Shown: piece after piece, positions 11,501 through 23,500 of the stretch
Position numbering within the stretch: the stretch's first letter is position 1
Layout: each line of letters begins with the position of its first letter
Assembly (NCBI GenBank): GCA_029721435.1
Contig: CM056592.1
Coordinates: 31,941,611 to 32,005,610, forward strand
Length of the DNA: 64,000 bases
Direction of reading: 5' to 3'
From: Gymnothorax reevesii
Lineage: Eukaryota; Chordata; Actinopteri; Anguilliformes; Muraenidae
The notes under the pieces: model-generated
Seen by the model: only the letters and a program-made list of their open reading frames with translations
Told to the model about the DNA's origin: nothing
Databases searched by the model: none
Translations under genes and position numbers: made by a program

Positions 11501-14500
11501 CTGAAAACACTGGACGCACCTCCGCAGGTCCAGCTCCTCCACGAGCACCACCAGATCCTCTGAGAGCGTCGTCATCAGGCAGCCAGCGAAGAACAAAATC
11601 CGCCGCCACAATAATCGACTCTCCACAGTCTTCAACCGCAGCCCCCTCCTCCGAGACAGCCGGCACGACCAGGGCTTCTCGTCCGATGCCGGGGATGTGC
11701 CGGTGATGGATGACCCCTCGGAGCTGTCCAATCAAATATCTGCCCCAGGGATCCTTAAGATTTTCGGCAATGACATCTGCCAAGGTGCCAACTACAAGAG
11801 TGTTCTTGCCACCACGCGGTCGAGTGCCAAAGAGCTGGTGAAAGAGGCTTTGGAGAGGTGAGGGGTGATGACAGAGGGGTTTGGTGTTTGCTTGTGGGCA
11901 CCTGAGTGATGATGTGTCTTTGCGCTGGTCTAGTGTAACATAAAAGGCCGTTTTATGAGGGTTGATGTCTCATTTCCTCACACAGAAGAACAGCTGTGCG
12001 AGACAGTGAAACCTGTTGAACACATCTTCTGCACATTTTCTAGGAATTCATGAGGAATTAATTTTTTTGTGGAGCAATTGCTAGGGTTAAATTTTTGCGG
12101 GTCATTTGCTGGCAGTGTTTACATGAATGCTTTATAAGTTTGTAAATCCAGCATTGTACATTGTTTTTTTTTTTAGAATCGTTGTTAGGGAAGGTGTTTA
12201 AATTGGATAAAAAAACAACTCACATTGGATAAAAAGTGTGAAATGTAATGCAAATTACTGTACAGCAACAAACTGAAACATAAGTATCCCCATCAGATAT
12301 AGTAAATCCACAATAATCGTGTTTTAGTGTGAAGTTGACTTGCCCATGAGCAGTCATCTTTGTGACATCACGATCGTTCCCTATTCCTCGTCACATAATT
12401 TCTGTCTTCTAATTTTTTAACATACTCTCATGCTGATGACCAGGTACTGTCTCGACAAGGCTGACGCTGGTGCTTATGTCCTGTGCGATGTGATTGGCCG
12501 CATTGGGGAGGACGGCCAGTGGACGATGGAATGCTTCCGAGTTGTGGGCGACAATGAGAGGCCTCTCATGCTACAGTCGCTATGGAAACCCAAGGAAGGC
12601 TTTTCCCGGCGATTTGAGATCCAGAAACGTGCGAGTGTGGAAGAGAGGTGCGCGGAGGAGCTGGACACTATCACTGCAGGTACTGCTGCCACACAGGGAG
12701 TCAGCGAGCAACACACTCTCACTGCAGGTACTGCTGCCAAACAGGGAGTCAGCGAGCAACACACTGTCACTGCAGGTACTGCTGCCACACAGGGAGTCAG
12801 CGAGCAACACACTGCCACTGCAGGTACTGCTGCCAAACAGGGAGTCAGCGAGCAACACACTGTCACTGCAGGTACTGCTGCCAAACAGGGAGTCAGCGAG
12901 CAACACACTGTCACTGCAGGTACTGCTGCCAAATAGGGAGTCAGCGAGCAACACACTGTCACTGCAGGCACTGCTGCCAAACAGGGAGTCAGCGAGCAAC
13001 ACACTGTCACTGCAGGTACTGCTGCCAAACAGGGAGTCAGCGAGCAACACACTGCCACTGCAGGCACTGCTGCCAAACAGGGAGTCAGCGAGCAACACAC
13101 TATCACTGCAGGTACTGCTGCCACACAGGGAGTCAGCGAGCAACACACTGTCACTGCAGGTACTGCTGCCAAACAGGGAGTCAGCGAGCAACACACTGTC
13201 ACTGCAGGTACTGCTGCCAAACAGGGAGTCAGCGAGCAACACACTGTCACTGCAGGTACTGCTGCCAAACAGGGAGTCAGCGAGCAACACACTGTCACTG
13301 CAGGCACTGCTGCCACACAGGGAGTCAGCGAGCAACACACTGTCACTGCAGGTACTGCTGCCAAACAGGGAGTCAGCGAGCAACACACTGTCACTGCAGG
13401 TACTGCTGCCAAACAGGGAGTCAGCGAGCAACACACTGTCACTGCAGGTACTGCTGCCAAACAGGGAGTCAGCGAGCAACACACTGTCACTGCAGGTACT
13501 GCTGCCAAACAGGGAGTCAGCGAGCAACACACTGTCACTGCAGGTACTGCTGCCAAACAGGGAGTCAGCGAGCAACACACTGTCACTGCAGGTACTGCTG
13601 CCAAACAGGGAGTCAGCGAGCAACACACTGTCACTGCAGGTACTGCTGCCAAACAGGGAGTCAGCGAGCAACACACTGTCACTGCAGGTACTGCTGCCAA
13701 ACAGGGAGTCAGCGAGCAACACACTGTCACTGCAGGTACTGCTGCCAAACAGGGAGTCAGCGAGCAACACACTGTCACTGCAGGTACTGCTGCCAAACAG
13801 GGAGTCAGCGAGCAACACACTGCCACTGCAGGTACTGCTGCCAAACAGGGAGTCAGCGAGCAACGTATTGTCACTGCAGGTACTGCTGCCAAACAGGGAG
13901 TCAGCGAGCAACACACCGTCACTGCAGGTACTGCTGCCAAACAGGGAGTCAGCGAGCAACACACTGTCACTGCAGGTACTGCTGCCACACAGGGAGTCAG
14001 CGAGCAACACACTGTCACTGCAGGCACTGCTGCCAAACAGAGAGTCAGCGAGCAACACACTGTCACTGCAGGTACTGCTGCCAAGCAGGGAGTCAGCGAG
14101 CAACACACTGTCACTGCAGGTACTGCTGCCAAACAGGGAGTCAGCGAGCAACACACTGTCACTGCAGGTACTGCTGCCAAACAGGGAGTCAGCGAGCAAC
14201 ACACTGTCACTGCAGATACTGCTGCCAAACAGGGAGTCAGCGAGCAACACACTGTCACTGCAGGTACTGCTGCCAAACAGGGAGTCAGCGAGCAACACAC
14301 TGTCACTGCAGGTACTGCTGTCAAACAGGGAGTCAGCGAGCAACACACTGTCACTGCAGGCACTGCTGCCAAACAGGGAGTCAGCGAGCAACACACTGTC
14401 ACTGCAGGCACTGCTGCCAAACAGGGAGTCAGTGAGCAACACACTGCCACTGCAGGTACTGCTGCCAAACAGGGAGTCAGCGAGCAACACACTGTCACTG

Positions 14501-17500
14501 CAGGTACTGCTGCCAAACAGGGAGTCAGCGAGCAACACACTGTCACTGCAGGTACTGCTGCCAAACAGGGAGTCAGCGAGCAACACACTGTCACTGCAGG
14601 TACTGCTGCCAAACAGGGAGTCAGCGAGCAACGTATTGTCACTGCAGGTACTGCTGCCAAACAGGGAGTCAGCGAGCAACACACTGTCACTGCAGGTACT
14701 GCTGCCAAACAGGGAGTCAGCGAGCAACACACTGCCACTGCAGGTACTGCTGCCAAACAGGGAGTCAGCGAGCAACACACTGTCACTGCAGGTACTGCTG
14801 CCAAACAGGGAGTCAGCGAGCAACACACTGCCACTGCAGGTACTGCTGCCAAACAGGGAGTCAGCGAGCAACGTATTGTCACTGCAGGTACTGCTGCCAA
14901 ACAGGGAGTCAGCGAGCAACACACTGTCACTGCAGGTACTGCTGCCAAACAGGGAGTCAGCGAGCAACACACTGTCACTACAGGTACTGCTGCCAAACAG
15001 GGAGTCAGCGAGCAACGTATTGTCACTGCAGGTACTGCTGCCAAACAGGGAGTCAGCGAGCAACACACTGTCACTGCAGGTACTGCTGCCAAACAGGGAG
15101 TCAGCGAGCAACACACTGTCACTACAGGTACTGCTGCCAAACAGGGAGTCAGCGAGCAACGTATTGTCACTGCAGGTACTGCTGCCAAACAGGGAGTCAG
15201 CGAGCAACACACTGTCACTGCAGGTACTGCTGCCAAACAGGGAGTCAGCGAGCAACACACTGCCACTGCAGGTACTGCTGCCAAACAGGGAGTCAGCGAG
15301 CAACACACTGTCACTGCAGGTACTGCTGCCAAACAGGGAGTCAGCGAGCAACACACTGCCACTGCAGGTACTGCTGCCAAACAGGGAGTCAGCGAGCAAC
15401 ACACTGTCACTGCAGGTACTGCTGCCAAACAGGGAGTCAGCGAGCAACACACTGTCACTGCAGGTACTGCTGCCAAACAGGGAGTCAGCGAGCAACACAC
15501 TGTCACTGCAGATACTGAGATTGGGTGAAAAGAAGCACAGTGACGTGTGTCCTTTCCGCTTGTAGGTAGAAGGGTTATTATACCCCCGCTACGACGTAGT
15601 CGGGGGTATATAGCGCTCTGCGCATCCGTCCGTCTGTCCGTGTGTCTGTACGTCCGGATTCGTTCAAACATAAAGCTGGGATATGTGAGGGCTGCTCGCT
15701 TCTACACTTGTTACAGCCTGTTGTAAAGTTGGAGGGAGACGACCTGTTGATAATGATTCATTGCACATAGCTTGGAGGAGAGGGCATAACATAGGTGTAC
15801 ATTTTTTATAAAACTTCGAAGTGAAGCCATCGGGTCCCGGTGTTTTACCACATTTTAGAGATTTGATGGCTTCCATTATCTCAACTTTGGATATTTCAGC
15901 TCCCAACATAGAGTTCTGTTCCATTGGTATTGATGGAAAATTAAGTGTATCGAAGAATTTTTACTTTCTTTTGTCCTAGCTGTTACTTTTATGTATATTA
16001 GTGGAATAGAATAATTTTGTTAGAAGGAAGTTTTTAGTTATTTTGTGAAATGAATGGAGGGAGAATAACATACAGCACGTTTGTACGTGTGCAGAGATGA
16101 TTTCTAACCCCTGAGTCTGAGAGAAAAGCTATGAATGGGTCTCCTCTGATTGGTGAGGGAATTCGGGCGTCCGTGGCCTCCCGCTGTTGCCGTCGTGCTC
16201 CTGCACGTGGGGCTGTATCCCCGGGTCCTGGGAGCTGAGCCTGTCAGGCCCTGCCCTGTTTTTATTTCCAGCCCTGTGCTTCCTGCGCACTGGACACTGC
16301 ACTGCACTGTCGACTTTGGCCTTTTCCTATTGTGAGTCTTCTCAGCAGTGAAACCCTGCGAGGCAGGAGCTCTACTGCAGCGTAACAGTGCTGTCATTGG
16401 CAGAACAATACCAACAAACACCCATTTCCTCAGCTGATAATGGCTGGGCGTGACGCTGCGCTTTCCCAGAAATTCCATGACGATTAATGGTGTGAAAGCT
16501 GTTTTGATATCACAAATCAAATATATATAATGATGACATCATTTCTTACTTGCTACATATCTCCCCTCTACTGTAGCAGTCTGAGAATGTACAAAGGATT
16601 CTTTTCGCTGTTAGGGGAATGATTAGACCGTTATTTGAACTGAGAAAACTTTTCAAGAGGAGTTATAATAATAAATTTAAATGGATTATTCCCGGCAGTG
16701 GACATTAAATCGATGAATCATGATCTTGATGTTTTGTTTCTCTGGTGGGGATTTGCCTCTGGAGACAAAGGTAACGCATCAGGAAAAGATCGCGAGCTGT
16801 ATCGGCAGTTTAGCTATTTTCCTGTCTTTCTCAGCATGTGCCCTGTGCCTCTTATTTCCCAGGCATCAACGCTCAGGCACGCAAGCTGCAGAGGGGCCGC
16901 GCGCGAGTGACCTCGGTCTTCATCGAGGGCAGCGGAGAGACGGACGGGGCCCTGGATCTTTGGAGGAGCCTGAGTGAAATGGACCTTTCAGCCCAGGCCA
17001 AGGAGGGCCACCGCGGCCACAAGGCCCTGCCTCACGAGGACCAGGAGACTGAGGCCGACAAAGAGCCCCACTGTCTGGTCCACGAAAAAGAGGAGACGGA
17101 GAGCAGCGACGACAACGCCACACAGTACTCCATTCACCCGCCCTTCGACTTTCCCTACTTCCTGCTGCTACAGGGCTACAGTTACAGACAGGTAGGACTC
17201 TCTCCCTCCCCCCGGCCAATCACTCAGCCTTTTATTTTGTTCTGTGGTGCCCTCCCCGGGTGGCGTGTTAGTGCTGGCTGCTGCTCTCTGGCCCAAATAT
17301 CTGGAATAAAGATGTTATCGCACGTCCTGCCACTAACACCGGCTGCTCCTGAAATCTGAAGTGGGGCAGGGTTTGTGTCTGTCGGCCGGCTATTCAGTCT
17401 ACAAGCCCGCACAATTGCTTGGAATGTTGGGTAATGCAAGATGTTTTTTTTGTATCAAATATCTAATTATGAGTAATAGTCAAGTTTACTCAGAACATAG

Positions 17501-20500
17501 TTTTGAGAATGACGTCTGCTTAAAACATCTTCAGCCCTTATCCCCCCATAACATTAACACCAGTGTTAGAGAGGTGCACTATCCTGGATTAAAAAAACAC
17601 TCAGTCATATTCCTAGCCTTTATAGTGTGCTTTTTGCTAGCACTACAATGCGCTAAAATGAGCTTCAAGCTCACACTTTCAGCTTTAATTTGAAAAGAGC
17701 ATCCAGCAGCAAGGTTACAATAAGCTGATGACCTCCCCCCCCGTTGTCGAATTCCAAGCGTGTAGTGGAGGTCTCAAGGTTTCCCATCAGTGTTTGGTTT
17801 GTCTGCTCTGGGCTACTGTAGGGGTCGCAACATGGTGGATGAGGACCTGCTCCCTTCGTAGAAATGAAGGGTTTATTCTGAGGTGAATAAAACACAGTTA
17901 TTCTTATTTTCAGGTGATTATACACCTATAAAAACATACTTGCGATTATTATATTCCATTTCTGGTGATATTTCCACCTGTGGATCCCCCTAAAATTTGC
18001 ACACTAGTCCTTTAAAGGTTTAAAGCACAGATAACACCTGTGATATCCCTCAGTCTGCCAGCACAGATAACACCTGTGATATCCCCCAGTCTGCCAGGAC
18101 AGATAACACCTGTGATATCCCTCAGTCTGCCAGCATAGATAAAACCTGTGATATCCCTTCGCCCTGCCAGCACAGATAAAACCTGTGATATCCCTCCGCC
18201 CGGCCAGCACAGATAACACCTGTGATATCCCTCAGTCTGCCAGGACAGATAAAACCTGTGATATCCCTCAGTCTGCCAGCACAGATAACACCTGTGATAT
18301 CCCTCAGTCTGCCAGCACAGATAACACCTGTGATATCCCTCAGTCTGCCAGGACAGATAACACCTGTGATATCCCTCAGTCTACCAGCACAGATGACACC
18401 TGTGATATCCCTCTACCCTGCCAGCACAGATAAAACCTGTGATATCCCTCAGTTTGCCAGGACAGATAACACCTGTGATATCCCTCAGTCTACCAGCACA
18501 GATGACACCTGTGATATCCCTCTACCCTGCCAGCACAGATAAAACCTGTGATATCCCTCAGTTTGCCAGGACAGATAACACCTGTGATATCCCTCAGTCT
18601 ACCAGCACAGATGACACCTGTGATATCCCTCTACCCTGCCAGCACAGATAAAACCTGTGATATCCCTCAGTGATATCCCTCAGTCTGCCAGCACAGATAA
18701 CACCTGTGATATTCCTCAGTCTGCCAGGACAGATAAAACCTGTGATATCCCTCAGTCTGCCAGCACAGATAACACCTGTGATATCCCTCAGTCTGCCAGC
18801 ACAGATAACACCTGTGATATCCCTCAGTCTGCCAGGACAGATAACACCTGTGATATCCCTCAGTCTACCAGCACAGATGACACCTGTGATATCCCTCTAC
18901 CCTGCCAGCACAGATAACACCTGTGATATTCCTCAGTCTGCCAGCACAGATAACACCTGTGATATCCCTCAGTCTGCCAGGACAGATAACACCTGTGATA
19001 TCCCTCCGCTCTACCGGGACAGATAACACCTGTGATATCCCTCCGCTCTACCAGGACAGATAACTCCTGTGATATCCCTCAGTCTACCAGCACAGATGAC
19101 ACCTGTGATATCCCTCAGTCTGCCAGCACAGATAACACCTGTGATATCCCTCAGTCTGCCAGCACAGATAACACCTGTGATATCCCTCAGTCTGCCAGCA
19201 CAGATAACACCTGTGATATCCCTCAGTCTGCCAGGACAGGTAACACCTGTGATATCCCTCCGCTCTACCAGGACAGATAACACCTGTGATATCCCTCCGC
19301 TCTACCAGGACAGGTAACACCTGTGATATCCCTCCGCTCTACCAGGACAGGTAACACCTGTGATATCCCTCAGCTCTGCCAGGACAGGTAACACCTGTGA
19401 TATCCCTCCGCTCTACCAGGACAGGTAACACCTGTGATATCCCTCCGCTCTACCAGGACAGATAACACCTGTGATATCCCTCAGTCTGCCAGCACAGATA
19501 ACACCTGTGATATCCCTCAGCTCTGCCAGGAAAGATAACACCTGTGATATCCTTCAGCCCTGCCAGGACAGATAACACCTGTGATATCCCTCAGCTCTGC
19601 CAGGAAAGATAACACCTGTGATATCCTTCAGCCCTGCCAGGACAGATAACACCTGTAATATCCCTCAGCTCTGCCAGGACAGATAACACCAGTGATATCC
19701 CTCAGCTCTGCCAGGACAGATAACACCTGTGATATCCCTCAGGTCTGTCTGCACAGATAACACCTGTGATGTTATTACTGAGGGAACACCTGTTCCCTCA
19801 GTAATGAACCAGACCAGAAATCAAGTGCTGTGCAGAGAACAATCCAATAGTTTTTTTTTTTTTGACAGATTATATGGTCATTTTCGCGATGGAAATCCAG
19901 AGGTAGAGTTGGTGATGGTGCCTTTTATGAGGATAGAACAGTTCAGTGCAGATGTTTTGGATAAAGTTGAGCTGTTAATCGCCGGCCAGTGGGTTCCGGG
20001 ATGGCAGTCAGGTGGAGAGCACACAGCCCGCTCCGGACTGTCCCACGTGAGGAGGGAGACACTTGAGGGGAACTTAGTTCCAACTGTGATGACCGTAGAA
20101 AGATTGGGAGCTTGTTCCTAACAAACTCAACAGAAGAACTGACTGGGTTTACTTGAATGCAGTCCCAATCCTGGACCCTGAGTGGGCTTGGAAGCTTGCA
20201 CGTATTCCAGGTTCCTTCATGAAAGCCAAGATATTTTATTTTAAAAATCAGTGAGAAACACTGCAGTCAACCTTCTAGATGTGGCATACAGCGCTGTACA
20301 ATTCTCAAGACACATCACAAGGACAATTACACAGTGGCGCCAAAAGTGGCTATGCAATCTATGCAGTTGCTATAGGGGCGCCGAAACAATTGGCTGCAAG
20401 CAGATGAAGATACAATATGATGATATTTACAAGGTTATAGAATTTAAAGTACTGGAAGATGCCAGATTAAACCAAAAATAATAAACTGCGTCCCCCCCCC

Positions 20501-23500
20501 AAACAACAAAATGAAACGTGCAGCACCCGCTCGCAAAAGAACGCCAACTACCGCCCCGGGCATTGACGAATTAAGTGGAGAGCACTGGGTGTAGGTGGGG
20601 GGGCGCTGTTGTTGTCATTGCATACCCCCCCAAAATGGGTTTCTGCACCCCTGCAATTACATGTGACGATTAAACAATAGAAAAACCCTAGAGATGTTGA
20701 ACACTTAAGTCGCGGCTTGTCATCGTTGCTGCTCCATGGATTTCTGGTTAAATACCATAGAAGTTAACAAAAAAAGCAATGCTGAAAGGCTAAACGTTAT
20801 GGTTAACCGTATGTTTAATTAGGAAAACAACATTTGAAGCCCTTGTAAATCATAAGTCGCCGGGTTTCTCCCCTAATGTTTCTCTGCGGGGCCCTTACTA
20901 CTGCTTTTTTCAGTTCCTGTTTGTTTGTGGGGCACTCGCCTACGGTTCTGCCTTTAAGCAAGTGTAATGCATGCTCAGTGAGATGGAGGTCAGGTGGTTT
21001 ACTTGGCTATTGTAAAACCCCTTTTTCAAAAAATTTGGCATATTTATGGAGAGTGCAAATGAAGTAAAAAAGGAGTGCAATGATAGGACTATTTACCCTC
21101 TATTATACTGAAACACTTCAAGACATTTGATGCTTTAAGTGCTGAAAGGTGCTGTATGCAACTTTTTTACATGATTGAATAGCTTTCTTTTGCCAAATGT
21201 GAGAATTGACTGTAGCGTAATTTGGAAAATGAGACCTTCACCAACTTTCACGTTGCTTATAACAGCCTGTGGACTATTTATGATGTGGGGGTATTGGGCC
21301 GGATAATTCAAAGGAAGTGACTTTTATGCGCCTTGCCTGCCCCTCATCAGCTTTGCTAATGTCAACAAACAGTGAGTGACTATAACAGTGAAATGAACAA
21401 TGGTGAAAGGTAATGCTAAAGTGAAGTAAACGACAATGATACTGCACATGAAATGATGAGTACATAGACTATGTTCCATAGTCATAGCTGCATAAAGTTG
21501 GTCTGTCAGTGTTCCGAAGCCGGCAAGTGTTTTCCATTTTCCCTACCGCTCTGAGCGAAGTTACAATCTTTTGAGTGGCCGCAAAGCCAGCCAATCAGCA
21601 TCAAGTGCTTGCCTTTCATAATGAGGTTGCCAGTTGAGCCAGAGAGGTTGCCAAATAGGTGCAAAACAGCACTTTCAAAATCCCCAACCCTAACATAGCT
21701 TTTTGAGAGAGGTTTTTAGGAAGCTTCTGAGGTATTAAAGACCCAACCAAAATTTTGTTTTGTATATGTCTCATCACTGAACAAGGATAAATATAAATAT
21801 AAATTAAAATATTCAACCATTTTATGTCACCTTTAAGCCATTTATATATTAGGTGTGTTTTGATTTTTTAGCCAAATATTGGCTTGCTACATTGGCAGTA
21901 ACAGTTCTTTGGACTTCATATGGAGAGTAAACATCATGTAATTTCAAATGCAAATTGCACATTTGCAATCAAATCTAGACAGTATGCTTACTTGTGAATT
22001 AAATAATGAGGGAATAACAAACACCTGGTCATCGGGTAAATGTGCAGCCAACTATCCATTTACAACATACCTCTGGTAAATAATCAATTCCAGTGTCCTG
22101 TTATAAACAGCTGCAATAAAAGTACCTGCCAATTCTTAAATATCTACGGACTTGACACATTTCCTCATGGGCATGTTACTTCGTGACATTGCGGTGTGTT
22201 TGTCTGTAGATCTGTTTCGTCCATATCTTGTACATTCCTTTTCAAGCTTTCCCAACATTTGACAGGGAACTTCCTTGTTTTCTCGTGCCCATTTTCCTCC
22301 CTGGAGGGAAATTAGGTCCGCAGATTAAGATAACAGTATGCTGTGCTCACTGACCTGTCAGCAGAATCATTTACTTTTTCTGTGACTAGCCTCTATATCC
22401 TCAGGTAAATGCTAATGTTATATGCAAAGCCACATTTCAGTCGGTATGACAGGTTTTGGCTAATCACCCAACTGCACATTAAGTAGCCCTAAAGTAATCT
22501 CCTCAAAGAGGTGTAAACAAAGTGGTATATGAAAGTAAACTCCAATTTTAGCCTCACTCTGGATGCCATGAACCACTTAGAACCACCTTGTTCCTTGACT
22601 AAATCGCTCTAGGAATTTCTGAGCCTGGCAAAATACATCATGAAGACCTGATGCTGTCACTCCTATTGATTCTACACGAGCAAATATTTATCACTCTCCT
22701 CTGAGTTACAGCAACCCTCTGTAATATCAGGGAAGTCCTTCCAACAGATACTCATAATTAGTCAGCAAATTTCGCACAAAATGGGGTAACTGCAGGTTTG
22801 GCGTTTTGTATAGATTTTTGGATATGTTAAGACTGAATGCTTTGCCATGTACTTTCGTAAATGCCTCACCAAGGCTGTGCACTGCAACTTATGACCCCGG
22901 ACTGTGATTTATTTATTTATTTTTTGCTGAAAATTTCCACTTTGAGAGCGCCAAGAAAAAGCTCATTGTGCAAAATATTTGCTGCTGCGAGGGTTTCCTA
23001 CCTGTAAAGCCTTCTGAAAGTCAGCATTTTTGTGACTATAAAGGTGTCATGAGGCCACATCAAAGTAGGGATTGCGCTGATGCGCATCTGTGTACTCTTA
23101 TATGGTGTGAACAAGTCAATAACTGTTATGGTAGTAAATTGTTTACTGTAAAAAAAAAATCTCTGAAAACTGTAATGAAAACGATTATAGAAGCTGAATC
23201 AGGGCATTATTTGCATTTAATTTTCTTGTGAAGGATTTGTTGGGTTCAAATCAAACCCTTATGTTTAAAGTGGTCTGCTTGGCCCGTGTGCAGGAATTCA
23301 GCCTGGTGCCTCAGCTCCCCCTTTCCCCATGAGCCTGTAGTTATGGGTCGGTCTCGGCTCCAGCCTGGGGTAGACAGTGACATTGGACCATAGCATTCTC
23401 CGATTCTGCGTGGTTTTGCGTGCCCTAGCAGAACGACGGAAGAGCAGCGCTTCAGTGTCGATGGTCTTTGCTTTTTCTCACTCGCCCCCCGTCGTACCTG

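Noticed and set aside
12474..15671. Very long open frames on both strands (595 to 1065 codons) across the 48-bp array
   Set aside because: A 48-bp period is a multiple of three, so any frame without a stop in one unit stays open throughout. The translations are low-complexity repeats with no domain. Only the gene-frame extension before 12936 is kept, as a splicing hypothesis.
16104..16520. 138-codon minus-strand frame in intron 3
   Set aside because: There is no recognisable motif and no splice or promoter context; length alone is not enough.
18185..19320. Repeated open frames of 70-118 codons in the 36-bp array
   Set aside because: The period is a multiple of three; the peptides are simple repeats and the array lies inside intron 4 between exons that join in phase.
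12665..19770. CRISPR-like arrays
   Set aside because: The units are contiguous tandem repeats with no unique spacers, and the genome is eukaryotic.
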